The notes under the pieces are model-generated. The model was not told the origin of the DNA and did no database searches. It was given only the letters and a program-made list of their open reading frames with translations. Below are positions 1 to 39,515 of a DNA stretch of 64,000 bases, one piece after another. The translations under genes were made by a program, and so were the position numbers. Position 1 is the first letter of the stretch, and every line of letters begins with the position of its first letter. The DNA lies in NCBI GenBank assembly GCA_018105865.1, contig CM030872.1, forward strand, positions 10,127,629 through 10,191,628, read 5' to 3'. This DNA is from Metaphire vulgaris. Its lineage: Eukaryota; Annelida; Clitellata; Crassiclitellata; Megascolecidae.

Positions 1-1090
1 CGTTGCAGGTGGGAACAGCCCTCTCTCTCTCTGTCTCTCTCGCTCCCTCTCTCCCTCTCTCCCTCTCTCCCTCTCTCTCTCTCTTTCTCTGAAACCTAAA
101 TAATAATAGTTATGTCCATGTCTAGTATTGAGCAAATACCTGAAGCTAAGTTTGATCATTTGTCCAGGGGTCAAAACACAATGGTCATATAGTTTTCAAA
201 GATATTCAATTCTCCAGTTCTTAGCCAAAGTTAAGTTTCTCAATTTCGCTTTGCGTATGGGTAGTGTTTTAGTGTGAAAATAGTCGTTACAAGCAAAAAT
301 AGAGTCAGTTACAAAAATAGACTCACATTTTTCAGGGTGGGGGCAAGTGTCCCTCTTGTCCCAATGTTTGGGCGCCCATGACGAAGACAATGCTGATCAG
401 CTGTTTTCTACCCACGCCCCCATGTTGGTTAAGTCTGTTTCCTGCTGCAACGCAGAGGTTTTGGGAATCTGGCGTTTCTGAAGAGAATTTTAACTGAGAA
501 GAAAGAGAATATGAAAGGGAATTGTTTAAACACCTTTGCTCAGTAATTAAAAATTAAAATTACTATATAATCGAATCTCTACTGATGCGTAATGCGATAG
601 CAATGGCTGGTCTATGCTAGCGGCTTGTTAAGGTTTTATTAGATACTCACATGGTCCGGCTTCTACATGTACAAGACAGGTTCTGAGCTGTTATCTGATC
701 AGAATTCGTCTTCAAAATGTTTGCCAAGCGAAGTAGTTCAGATTCAGAAGCGCCCTTACTGTATCACTTAAGTACTTCAAGGTAGAGAGTCCTGCGTACC
801 AAAGAGTTTACGTGCTACGAAGGGCAAACGATAGTAACCCCACATGCATGGGCGCCCGCCCATTAGGGCAAGAGGGGTAATACAGTCCATATTTTTGATG
901 CACAGTGCATGAACCTAACCTGATTTTCGCTAGGTGGCGCCGCTGAAATTTGCAATTCGTAAGAAAATCTTAAATGGCTGCATGCGTGATACAATACTGC
1001 AACTGTGCACCAAATTCCATGCATTTTGACTGATAAGTTGTGAAATTCTTTAAACGAAACAGGGCGGTACCGATTTTTCGGTACACCCTG

Positions 1091-1149
<59 letters not shown>

Positions 1150-1169
1150 TGTGTTCTGCGTCTTCCCAG
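1..1169. other. Intron/flank with microsatellites and foldback repeats
   Basis: Probably the last intron of the PNP gene. It holds a (CT)n tract at 19-92, a foldback-type element at about 165-383 ending in GGGCGCCCATGA (same family as 30698-30918), a related end near 845-885, and a (TA)27 tract at 1092-1146 directly before the PNP exon. Just before the TA tract, 1061-1090 carries a short mariner-like end (agggcggtaccga / tcggtacaccct). No coding exon was recognised. Confidence 0.6.
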
Positions 1170-1474
1170 GTATGAGCACCGTGCCCGAGGTGTTGGTGGG
1201 CGTTCATTGCAATCTTCGCATCGTCTGTCTTTCCGTCGTCACGAACATGTGCGTCGTCGACTACGAAGCGGACGTCAGAGCGCGTCACGATGACATCATC
1301 GTCACGGGACAGTCACGTGCCGCCGATCTCGCGTCACTCATCGCAACGTCACTGCCGAAGCTCGCCGCTTCCATCGAACCAACGAACGCACTGTGCGATT
1401 CTGACGGGCATCTGAAAAGAAATCCGCCACCAGATCTTACTGCACTCAGTGGCGTAGCCAGAGTCTCGGAATAA
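1170..1474 (+). CDS. PNP: Purine nucleoside phosphorylase, C-terminal (last) exon, partial gene
   Basis: Last exon of a trimeric-type purine nucleoside phosphorylase, the cytosolic purine-salvage enzyme that phosphorolyses (deoxy)inosine and guanosine. A pyrimidine-rich acceptor (tcttcccag) at 1161-1169 opens the exon in phase 1, with the preceding G supplied upstream. The protein begins GMSTVPEVLVGVHCNLR, which closely matches the GMSTVPEVIVARHCGLR region of animal PNP. Positions known from the family as substrate-binding are kept: Met-Ser of GMSTVPE, Asn of VVTN (Asn243 in human numbering) and His of ARHDD (His257). The usual C-terminal helix follows, then about 30 extra residues to TAA at 1472-1474; the last residues come from a repeat end (CAGTGGCGTAGCC at 1446). 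Earlier exons are not visible at 1-1150 and must lie outside the window. Confidence 0.88.
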
Positions 1475-2881
1475 GGGTGGGGGTGGGGGGCACCGTCATT
1501 TGTATAGGTCAACTTGTTCATATCCGATTAATGAATTTGAGGGTGCGTCGTTGGATTAGTGGTTTGAGTCAGGGCCTGTTTTAACGTGCAGTGATGCACA
1601 AAATGTGCAATGATAAAATGAAAATGTGCAGTGATAAAATGCAATATTCTGTGCTTTGTGCAGTGATAAATTTTCCGAACGACCTTTTTTGCTTGTTTTT
1701 GCGCGGATGTCCACAAATTTTCAGAGTTTTGTGCAGTGATAAATTTTTCTTAAAACATGCCCTGGCTTGAGTGTACGGCGCCCGGGGCAAGGTGTGAATT
1801 TTTCGCCCTTAATAAAGTGTGCAAGAATGGCGATGACTTATTTTTTGCTTATCAGACACTTTGACAGTTGTACCTAAAACTCCCGTCGTGAATAAAATCA
1901 AACATGGCTTCTAATGTATAGGGCACTTTTACAAATGCCGCTTGAATAAGAGGCTGCATTGAGCAAGTGAGTCTTTAGATTCTTTCAGAATAATACAGCA
2001 GAGTTGACTTTCATGCCAGGGATATTTTTACACCCCCCTAACAGCCCCAACGCCCCCTCCCCAATCTCAGCTATGGCCTATGGATGATCTCTTTTCTTTT
2101 TTTGCTTGTCAGACTTTTTAGGCAGGGAACCCTCAGAATTTGCCGACACCCTTCTCCCCCAATTGATAATCCTAGAAATAACCCTGTTTCGTGCCCTTAG
2201 TTTAATAGTTCCATTTGGATTTGAAAGAGATTCGAGCGCCTAAGCCTCGAGCCACGTCAAACGCAGGCCGTGCGCGCTGGAAACCTCACAACGGAGGGCG
2301 GAGAAAATAGATCCGTCCACTCGGCCCAATACGGTCTTCGCAGCCGAGACGGTTGTCTCCAGAAGCCACAGACCACTGGACTGCGGTGTGCTGCTGCTGC
2401 TGCTGCTGCCGAGACAACGACCCTCCCTCTTCCTCCTCCGCCTTCTCCCCCCGCTGTCCCTGCCTCGGTCTCGCGGTCACTCGAAGACTTCTCCCCCTAT
2501 AAGCCGCTTAGGCTGCGTTTCTTGCCAGCGGTTGCTGCTACTCCGAAGAGAGCCGCCGCTAGCCGGCCACTCGATTCGTTCCATCGGAAGACCGCAGTCA
2601 TCTTCGGTTCCAATTCAACCTGTATTTCCTCGGACCGTTGCCTAGGTAACTGGCGAGTCCCCCCCTCTCTCTCTCTTGTCGCCGTATGTGGAAGAGGAAT
2701 GATCTAAGTGGATTTGTTTCTGCATCGAAGTACTTCGTCGTCCATGTGGTTTCTATTCAGCGTCAGAACTTAATTTACAAATAACGTCAGCTTTATTCTG
2801 CTATTCACTCGAAAGAACGCTTTCTATGCGATCGAAACTGAAATTGTTACTCGATAAATTTTTGTTAAAAAATCGGAAACT
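1475..2881. other. Intergenic region, PNP to ROR, with two MITEs and a GC-rich leader
   Basis: 1571-1763 is a palindromic element with ends CAGGGCCTGTTTTAA and TTAAAACATGCCCTGG. 2018-2185 is another element with ends CAGGGATATTTTTACACC and GATAATCCTAGAAATAACC. AATAAA at about 1810 is a possible poly(A) signal for PNP but is far from the stop. 2240-2650 is CpG-rich and open in several frames, and probably contains the ROR promoter and 5' UTR; no TATA box or initiator could be assigned. Confidence 0.5.
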
Positions 2882-15310
<12,429 letters not shown>

Positions 15311-15593
15311 TGTCTGCATTCTGTAATATCTCAGATCGACCATTCCGGCTCTAATCCGGATTGGTTTTGACGCGTCATCGGCTGATGCCCTAGTCATAAA
15401 ATATAATGGCGCTATAGAAGTTTATTGATTGGCTCAGGAAATATCTTCTTATTGCTTCAACTGTAAACTAAAATCAATCCAAAGTGCTTTGAGATAAAGT
15501 GCATTATCTTGATTAATTGTTCTGTGTTAATTTTTTTGCCAGAAGAACTTTCTCAAGTATTTCAATCAGGGCAGTCGCTTTTTGTACGCTATA

Positions 15594-15737
15594 CAGTAAC
15601 ACTTCGTTATAACGTGCTTAGCGGTATTGTAAAATTGAATATGTTATATCCGATACTAATCAATACGGTTTGCGCGTCACAGGGGACCGTACATTGCGGT
15701 AAGTTATAACCAAGTCCGTTATAACAAAGTTCTACTG
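15594..15737. mobile_element. pogo/Tigger-like MITE
   Basis: Ends CAGTAACACTTCGTTATAAC and GTTATAACAAAGTTCTACTG are inverted repeats flanked by TA on both sides, as expected of a Tc1/mariner-pogo TA target duplication. Full or partial relatives lie at 29520-30102, 37287-37503 and 52722-52886, with single ends near 11163 and 33920. Confidence 0.75.
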
Positions 15738-16352
15738 TATTTTGAACCTAGTTTAATCATCCACATTAGAGTCATATTTATATAAGCATTTTTATGCAGA
15801 ATATTTTGCGGCTTTTTGTCAAACCAGAATTATTTTATTTTATATCATCCATTCACTAAACAGCAGAGATAGCAAGGAGTCAAATTGGTCATTAACAGGG
15901 GCGCCCACAGAGGGGAAGTAGGAAGCAAATGCTTCCTAAAAAAACTAGGGGAGGATATTTCTCCCTGAGTTTTGGTTTCACGTTAGGGGGGAGGGAAGAC
16001 AAGGAATGGTCGAAGCTGCTCCCAGCGGGCAGGGGGGATGGGCGTACCTGGTCATTAATATTCGACAGGTGTTGGCCTATGACTTAGGTCTATCAAATTT
16101 TCCAGACACTAGAATCAACATATCACAGCCTGGTGCTAAGATAACATTTAAGCATAGATTTCATACATGTAATTTTTTTGTAAGATTGTGTATGGGTGCT
16201 TTCTGTGTAACTCGTGTAATTTTTGGATAAATGGCGTAACGTTTACTATGTCCATTAACTATTACCTGTACTTTCATCAACCTAGTTTTTTTTGTCAATG
16301 TTGGTCTTTCTATTTTTGTGTCGTCCGAAGATTTCGTAAAGACTTTCTGCGA

Positions 16353-16358
16353 TTTATT
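16353..16358 (-). promoter_or_regulatory. Poly(A) signal for aminopeptidase gene
   Basis: AATAAA on the minus strand, about 170 bp past the aminopeptidase stop codon, an ordinary 3' UTR length. Confidence 0.5.
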
Positions 16359-16528
16359 CTGCTTTTCTAGTCGACAGACAGTTAATGTAATCTAATGTTT
16401 GATCTGTTCATCATTTTCAGTATCTTGCTCCAGCAAAGGCGATTGTAATACTAAATTTTGACGTTTGAAAAGTTCACAGTCTGTCGTTTAAAAACTTTAA
16501 AGCAACTAAATGCGTTGCTGGTGCTCGG

Positions 16529-31233
<14,705 letters not shown>

Positions 31234-31429
31234 CTCTGTCGCTTTCTCTGCGGTGTTTCTCGGCCATGTTTATGCGTCTAGATCCGTCCTATCTTTTCAA
31301 CGCAACAGTCGCTATCAACAGCTGAGCCGACGATGCTCTTAAGTAGTATTAGGCGGTGTGCGTAAGGTCTTCTGCCACTAACAGTTAACAGTTGACGCGT
31401 CTTATCTTTGTAGTACGGACTGACCTCTG

Positions 31430-31772
<343 letters not shown>

Positions 31773-32602
31773 TAGCACTTTTATACCAAATGCCGAAGAA
31801 GAATTAGGCCTATAAGAGTAGTAGTGTACTTTGGCACAAGGTTATCTTATCGTTTTAATTCAAATTGACCGTTGATTAGATTATCAGGATAGATTAGCCT
31901 CAGTGCGGGACTTAAGATTTGAAATCTGATACGACTAAAGTGTTCTAGCGATAATCCACAAAACACCTTAAAGACGGGACTTTCGATCATGGACTGGGTT
32001 AACCCATGGGTCGGGTTTGGGTCTGGTTGGGTCGGACTTTCTATATTTATGGTGGGTTGGGTCAGAAAATATGTCATGGTTTAAGAAATTGCAATGTATT
32101 ACGGTGGGTTGGATTGGATCAGGAACCCCCATTGCTAGCATGCGCTTGGTTGGAGATTTGATGGGTTGGGTTTGGACCGTTTGGTTCTATTTAACTTTGA
32201 AGACGACAGAGTCAGTTTAATGACAGGCCCGGAGCTCACAGATGCTCCGTTTAAGACCAACAGATGTTCAACGGAGGTCGTCGAGGTGACTCACAGTTCA
32301 GACGAAATCGACCTCAACATAAACAGCAAAGCAAGATGTACTACTTAACGACCAATTGCCAGTGCTTAATCTAGACTCCTGAACTCCGGGGGAACTGACA
32401 AAGCCGGGGGAATTCTGCTAGGGGACTGCTGTTAGTCCATGTAGTATGCCAAAATGTCCTGGGGGAATTTGAAATTTCCGGGGGGAAAGGGCAATTTTCC
32501 CTCCGGAAACGGCCTAGATTAAACACTGCCAATTGCTTCTCTGGATTTAAGAAAAAGCGACTTCCGGGTCTTTCAAAGCTAAGGCTCCATATAAAGCATG
32601 GG

Positions 32603-32853
32603 TATTCAACTGGCTGCCCGCGGGTCAGACCTGGCCCGCAAGGGGCTTTGAAATGACCCGCAAAGATACTGAAATAATCAATCAATTTTGTATAGTCTAA
32701 TAAATACGAAATATATTTAAATATCTTGTTTCACTGATCTGTTTTCTATTACTTATGAACTATATTTTTTACCTAAAAATATTTTGCACCTGATCCTCGG
32801 GCGCCAGCCATAAAAAATGTGGCCCTTCATGAAATTTAGTTGAAAATCCCTGA
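32603..32853. mobile_element. hAT-like non-autonomous element
   Basis: GGTATTCAACTGGCTGCCC at the left and AGTTGAAAATCCCTG at the right form imperfect inverted ends, with CCGCGGGTCAGACCTGGCCC inside. Related fragments lie at 33160-33225, 39715-39785 and 52050-52100. The CAGGGG...GCCCGCGGG style is typical of widespread hAT elements. Confidence 0.55.
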
Positions 32854-33364
32854 TATAGAGCTGCATTTAAGGCAATTGCAAACAAAATGATGTATATAGG
32901 CCATTTTAAAGCAGAGACCCGGGCCAAGTGGTCCACCTGGACCCCTCTCAAACGGCCTCACCGTCGCTGCTTATCAAGTGGGCCATTGAACTGAGTTCGC
33001 TTAGGAGACGCACAGTTCCACAGCAATGCTCTCGCGGTCTTCGTATTGCACGCGCGGCCAAACAGCGGGACTCGGTCCGTCTTTCATTTTCAATCCGTGA
33101 TCTACGCGCGTCTCGTTCCTCCTCCTGCGGGAAATCTCGGAACAAAGAACGCCGAAAGAGCAGGGGCATTCAACTGGCGGTCCGCGGGTCAGATCTGGCC
33201 CGCAGTGGGCTTTGAAATGACCCGCGTCCACTTCATTCGTTTTTTTCAGCGAATTTCACCATCATCAGGTTCTTCCATATCTATAGGCAGACAATGATTG
33301 TCTCCCGCCGAATTTTCCGCCACCTCTCCTTTCCCGTTTCGAGCCCCTACGTCGGGCGTCGAAG

Positions 33365-33585
33365 TTAGCCGTTGCATGACGTCATCCGATGACGATGATG
33401 ACGTCTGCTGATCGTCGTCGTCGTCGTTCTTCGGATGGATGACGATTCGATGTCTTTGTCGCCTGCGTTGTCGTCGGATGTCGTCTGGCAGCGAAGCAAT
33501 TGCTCGACGGCGATCTTTCGCATCGTGATCTGTTCGCGGAGATCGTGACGTTCTTGAAGAAGTCGAACAAGATCTTCGGAAACGG
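33365..33585 (-). CDS. SCHIP1-like coiled coil, last exon
   Basis: Acceptor ccgctcttag, phase 1. It encodes VSEDLVRLLQERHDLREQ and then ITMRKIAVEQLLR. Together with the end of the exon at 35160-35106 (HELFSSQVQ), this aligns position by position with the SCHIP1 C-terminal coiled coil ([21 protein letters not shown]). In that family the segment mediates dimerisation and binding to membrane-skeleton partners such as merlin and ankyrin. Frame 1 then becomes Thr/His/Arg-rich and stops at 33365, whereas another frame continues as an acidic, Ser-rich protein-like tail to TGA at 33246, so a frameshift is likely near 33440-33460. Identity is by eye only. Confidence 0.6.
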
Positions 33586-33699
33586 CTAAGAGCGGAAATG
33601 ACGTCAGACGAACACACGCATACATACGCAGAGACACACAAGAGTACGGCATTAGTTTTGCACAAAAGAGCAACGTAACTTAGGCTAATTCAGATATTC

Positions 33700-34500
33700 T
33701 ACGGGTTGGGTTAACCCATCGGTTGGACTGGGTTGGTTTGGATTGGTTTGGCCAGACTTCTCTATATTAATGGTTGGTTGGGTTAGGTTGGGCCAAAAAT
33801 AAGTCATGGTTTAAAGAAATTGTAATGTATTGCGGTGGGTTGGGATGGTATATTAAATGCAAATCTAAATGTGACTAGTCCGGGGTTTTTTTGCGCCACC
33901 CTGTATACCCGCCAAGTGCGCTATAACGAAGTTCTACTGTACATGATGGCGAGAGAATCATTCGTAATGATTCGCTGCGATTAGGATCCCAGACAGAATC
34001 TTGAGTTCTACTTCTCTTCCGATTCGAAGAGAAAATCCGTTGATGCCATTACTCGCATTATACTTTTCCCCCCGGGAGAGGATAACGCTGGGACCACTGT
34101 TGCGTGGAATTGCCTGTCTCCTCCTCCTCCTCCCTCCTCATTCACCTCTCCCCCGCACTCGACTGTCACCGAATCGAATTCGATGGCGCCATTCCGGTCA
34201 CGTGCCTCCGGCCCCCTCCTTTCGATTTGTTTGCCACGGCACTTATGCGTTCCGATGTCATCAATTTCTTCCACTTATCATCGTCTGGGCGCCGTGCGGT
34301 GCTTCGTCTGTCAATTGGCTCCGGATTTCCCCTCCCTCCCTCTCTCCCTCGCATCCCAGACGCTTCTCGAGTCCGCTGCGGTCGAGGTCTCCCTTCCCCC
34401 ACCAACCCCCCAACCCCCGTGAATCTTGATGTTGGGCTTTTTTTCCAGTTTGCGATTTTTGTCGACGATGATATTTTCTCAGTAAGAATTCATAAATGAG
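33700..34500. other. Repeat plus GC-rich segment between exons
   Basis: 33700-33855 is a TGGGTTAACCCATCGGT repeat (copies at 31990 and 54107). 33840-33941 has a mariner-like end (GCGCCACCCT) and a pogo-like end. 33960-34440 is CpG-rich with several overlapping open frames, none resembling a known protein; it could be an internal promoter. Confidence 0.4.
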
Positions 34501-35105
34501 GAGAATAATATTCGAGGGAAAGGTTTCGAAGCAAACTGAGAATACCGAACCAGTGATTTGCCGAAATAGACAGACGACAACAAATCGAAATTAAAACGGC
34601 TTTCAATTCGCCTTTCATGAGCCAGCATAGAAGTGAACTTATGTTAGGACGCTATGCTCGAGGTCCCACGACTTTTTTGAGAAACTAGGCTAGGGGGGAG
34701 GGAAAGGAATAAGGAATGGGTCCCATAGGCGGATTTTATTAAAGGCTAGGGTAGGCTTAAGCCTACCCAACTAATCCCGCCAAAACAAAAAAATGTTTTT
34801 TTTCAATTAATCGTGCTGGATGGCACCCCAGACCTCCATGCTAGCTTACCCAAATATTAAACTTTAAATCCGCCTATGATGGGTCCCTACTTTTCATCCT
34901 AGTTTACGCATTCTGTTAGACAGCAATCTACGAATTCAGTGCAGTTCGGTTTTCCATAACTGAGGTCGCTGACCACAAGGCAAAAAAGCTTTGACCACCG
35001 GAATGGGTGGTCAACAACAGGTGAGTAATCTGGATTTCGCCAATCCCCCCCCCTCTCCCCACAGATCGACCGCCGTCTGCTTCGTAAACCTGTTTCCGTA
35101 CGTAC

Positions 35106-35160
35106 TTTGTACCTGACTGGAGAAGAGCTCATGCAAGACGCACAGATCGTCTTTGCTTCT
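35106..35160 (-). CDS. SCHIP1-like gene, penultimate exon
   Basis: Acceptor agttcagcag, encoding RSKDDLCVLHELFSSQVQ. The donor CAAA|GTACGT (35105) gives phase 1 and joins in frame with 33585. The alternative donor CAG|GTACAA at 35112 would end in phase 0 and break the frame. The length and hydrophobic spacing fit the first helix of the SCHIP1 coiled coil. Confidence 0.5.
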
Positions 35161-35666
35161 CTGCTGAACTAAAACGAACAAGTTAAACGGTGATTATGCG
35201 ATGCAATATAGGGCCTAGACTACTCTAATAGAACGTTTACATAGCGATTTCACTTATGTTAAAATATACATTGCATCTTTATATTGCATATATTTTACGT
35301 ATTTGTGCAATTTTAGCTCAAATTCTATAAAAAAAGCAATTGAACATTTCATAATTTGACAAGACGCTCAGGTTCATAATAATTATCGCAAAAATGTTGC
35401 TGATCGCACAAGAAAAAGTTTAGGATTAGGCAATGCACAAAAGATTAGGATTAGGGCAATGCCCAAAGGCATGGGCACTTAAATTGTTACTGTATACAAT
35501 GTAGATTTAAATAATGCAGTTTTCTTTTAGAATTACTGATAAATTTCTTGTTAGATCACTATAAACTGGCAAAAGAACTGGAAAATTGGCGAATGTCGTT
35601 ACAATAACGTCTACAGATCCATATTACACCACCTGCTTTGGCCTGGGGAGGCAGGTACGAGAGGCT

Positions 35667-35771
<105 letters not shown>

Positions 35772-36124
35772 GATGCATGCGTGCATAGTAGGCTTCTCAG
35801 TTTCTAACGTGAATAGATATGTCTCCTCAGGTCGAGTACCTTGGCCATCGAAAGGGAAAATTGTTCGTCAAAATGCTGAAATCAATAACGTGCGCTATTA
35901 AAAAGAGGTCAAACACGTCCTCATCGGGAAAACGAAATAATATATAAGTGCAGCATGCACTGAATTGGCGGATTGCTGCTCGACAGAATGCGTCTTTAAT
36001 CATTGTCGCAACCGGTACAGATTATTAATTTTTTGCGAAATGATCGGTACAAAGAGTCCCGACACACGTAGAAAGTCTAAGGTCGTATTTAATTGAACTC
36101 AGGAAAGAGATTAAAACTGACTTC

Positions 36125-36315
36125 CACTAGCGTCGCCACGGGGGGAGGCAGATGGGGGCAAGTGCTCCCCCAACCTGCTCCAGACCACCTACCAGATTCC
36201 CGCAAATCCGGTGAGAAAGTTTTCTGTGAAGGGGGGGGGGCAGCGGTGGGTAAGGGATCTGACATGCTAACCCCTTTTGCCCCCCCAAAAAAATTCTCGG
36301 CGACGCCACTGCTGA
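36125..36315. mobile_element. Foldback element, GCGTCGCCACGG ends
   Basis: CTAGCGTCGCCACGGGGGG and TCTCGGCGACGCCACTGC, with GGGGGCAAGTGCTCCCCC inside. It belongs to the broad CAGTGGCG group. Confidence 0.65.
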
Positions 36316-36554
36316 CTTCGAAGACGACAGTAAAAGCTAAAATCGATGGCTTTAGCAGTTGTGCAGATTGAGGCTTTTTACGCGGCTAATGTAAAAAATA
36401 CACAATGGTTCGACTTGTCGGATATTGGGGGTGTACCTAGGAGTACCATAAGATGAAAAATGCAAGAAAGGCATAAAGAGAAAATAATTTGGGCTAGCGG
36501 GATTGGGAAAACTAAATAAAATTTGAACGTCAGCCATTAGCTATAGACACAAAA

Positions 36555-37125
<571 letters not shown>

Positions 37126-37286
37126 AGATGATGGAAGATAGAGAAGAAGGAGATTGTGGTGTTTGCAGGGGAAGAGAGAGAATTTCTTGGTCACTGAATT
37201 GGGGAAATGGCAATCCGATGCTATAATGCTATAGTCTAACTCTCAACTCCTGTACCACCATGACTTTACTAAATCAAATGAAAAGT

Positions 37287-37333
37287 ACGGTAGATATTCG
37301 TTATAACGTATATTCGTTTTATAACTGACCGCA

Positions 37334-37373
<40 letters not shown>

Positions 37374-37503
37374 AAACGACAATTTATATAGCGCTATCTG
37401 CCTATGTACGGTTCCTTGCGATGCGCTGCAGTATTGGATGATATTGCATATAACGTACTAAATTCTACAGACCCGCTAAGTACGTTATAACGAAGTTCTA
37501 CTG
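37287..37503. mobile_element. pogo-like MITE with internal (ATT)n
   Basis: Left end GGTAGATATTCGTTATAACG, right end CGTTATAACGAAGTTCTACTG bordered by TA, with an internal ATT tract at 37337-37371 and a GCGCTATCTGCCTATG segment. Confidence 0.65.
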
Positions 37504-37675
37504 TATAGCATTGTAAATGTAGCCAATCTGTAAGATTTGACTAATCGCCTGCAGCCTGTATACAGGCCTCCAGAACTTTATCGATTTCAGTATTTTAGTG
37601 TCATGTATAACTGCCGATTAGATTAGATTTTTGCAGAAACAGTGTAGGCTAAATGTACTGGAGTTAGATACTCAC

Positions 37676-37738
37676 GTGACATGTCTGAGCCATAGTTGGA
37701 AATGACGGCTGTACAGTGACGCCCGCCTGGTCGTACGA
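37676..37738 (-). CDS. Candidate exon of the SCHIP1-like gene
   Basis: 63 nt, phase 0 at both ends, between acceptor gagactgcag and strong donor CAC|GTGAGT. It would encode SYDQAGVTVQPSFPTMAQTC plus H. No domain. It is listed because the donor is good, it is open, and its phase fits the exons on either side; a 63-nt open stretch alone is weak evidence. Confidence 0.3.
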
Positions 37739-38094
37739 CTGCAGTCTCCAAGGTTGATTTCACCTGAACTACGAGATATGGAACTGCAATACGAAACACA
37801 AGGATATTGGATCGTGACTTTATGTACGGTTAAACATCTTCAGATTTTTCGATTTCTCTCTCCCTCTCTTTCTTCCTCTCTCTCTCTGTCTCTGTATCCC
37901 TCTCTGTCTATGTCTCTGTGTCCGTCTCCCTCTGTCTTTATCTCAATTTAGCGCTACAGAGATTAACTATGTTGGTAATCAACGCAAGATTCATTTAAGA
38001 GATGACCAACGTTTTGCGATTTCAAGAAGACAGCTCAGTTTAAACCGCGTCTTGAAAAAAATCCACATTTGTAACACCAGTTGCGCGAATTCAG

Positions 38095-38161
<67 letters not shown>

Positions 38162-38172
38162 GTCATCATCAT
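38095..38172 (+). repeat. (CAT)n microsatellite
   Basis: About 25 CAT units. Confidence 0.95.
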
Positions 38173-38630
38173 TCGATAACTGTTCCCTTTACATCATAAT
38201 ACGCTGAGCGCCTGAACAGGTGAGCAATATTTTACCGAATAAACAGAAGAAAACGGCTGCTGATGCTGACGTTTGCCCACAGGTGATGGAAGCAGAAATG
38301 CCACGCTCGAATAGGTATTAATTCCGCTTCGGTGAACAACCGTCACGCTTAGTCTGCATGCCACGTGTTGAATCGACGCGCTCTTTACCAGTCGCTTCAA
38401 GACAGCCGCGCTGCGACGCTAAATTCCAGTTCTGGTTCGAATGTTCACGGCGCAGAATGACGACGGAAACCGTGGATTCGATAGGAAAGGCACCACCATT
38501 CATCTAGTAATATTATGCTAACTGGTTATTCTGCTGTCGTCTGGTATCGTTGCAGCTGTCGTCTGCGGTCTTAGCTGCTGGCAGACGATCAGTCAAGATA
38601 GGAACGAAGGGCGATGCAGCGTTGTGGTTG

Positions 38631-38632
<2 letters not shown>

Positions 38633-38680
<48 letters not shown>
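38633..38680 (+). repeat. (AT)n microsatellite
   Basis: About 24 AT units. Confidence 0.95.
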
Positions 38681-38683
<3 letters not shown>

Positions 38684-39127
38684 CGATATTTTCTTAGATA
38701 ATATACTATCGATGATGACATCTTCTTCCTCGTGTTATAATGTTTAGGCTGTGACGTTCTATTTCATATAAACAGCTCCGTTTCATTTCGGAAGATCAAG
38801 AGAGACGATTCTTATCCAGACGACGGCAGACCGTTCTGGAGCATCGATGGTTATATCGCGATGACGTCACATCGTTCGCAGCTGCAACGAGGCGTCGTCG
38901 TCGTCATGGTTACAGGTGCTCGGAGACGAGAAATCGTCTGCTGCGGTGTCGTTAAAGCGAGGGGGTGGGACTGGGGAGGGGTGCGGTCACGTGACGCATC
39001 CTCGTGCAGCAGGGACTGTGGCACGGCCTTCCTTCCTTCCGTCCGGCACCGTGTCTTAAGACAATCGGCAAACACGGCGGGAGACCAGCGTGTAAACAGA
39101 GAACCAGCGTATCTCGTGCAGTACAGG

Positions 39128-39175
<48 letters not shown>

Positions 39176-39468
39176 AAGCCAGGAGGAGCCCAACACGAGA
39201 TGGGTTTTCTCCGGCCGAGGTCAGTGCGGAGGCAATGAATCCACCGACCGGTCAGAGATCGGTAACGACGGGCATCCGGTCGCCGGAAACCGGTGAACCG
39301 GAAGTAGGACGATAAACGGAAGACGCCTGGGTGTGTGTGTGTGTGGGGCGGGGGCGGCGATGGTATTGAATGAAAGGCAAGAGAAGAGGAATCGAATTGC
39401 ATTCAATCGAAAAGAAGGAACGAACGAAAAGACAACACGAAGAAGAACCTACTGAACCACTTTAAAAC

Positions 39469-39515
<47 letters not shown>

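Larger units (their letters stand above)
15311..16528. other. Convergent intergenic region, ROR 3' end and aminopeptidase 3' end
   Basis: About 1.2 kb separates the two stop codons. It holds a SINE-like tail ATGGCGCTATAGAAGT near 15405, a pogo-like MITE (15594-15737) and a foldback end at about 15896. No clear AATAAA was seen for ROR. AATAAA for the aminopeptidase is at 16353-16358 on the minus strand. Confidence 0.6.

Noticed and set aside
34001..34499. Overlapping GC-rich open frames
   Set aside because: Open on both strands because of composition; none resembles a known protein and no phase-compatible splice sites were found.
38851..39402. 183-codon minus-strand frame
   Set aside because: Contains a GA/CT repeat and no recognisable domain; more likely a CpG-rich regulatory or untranslated segment.
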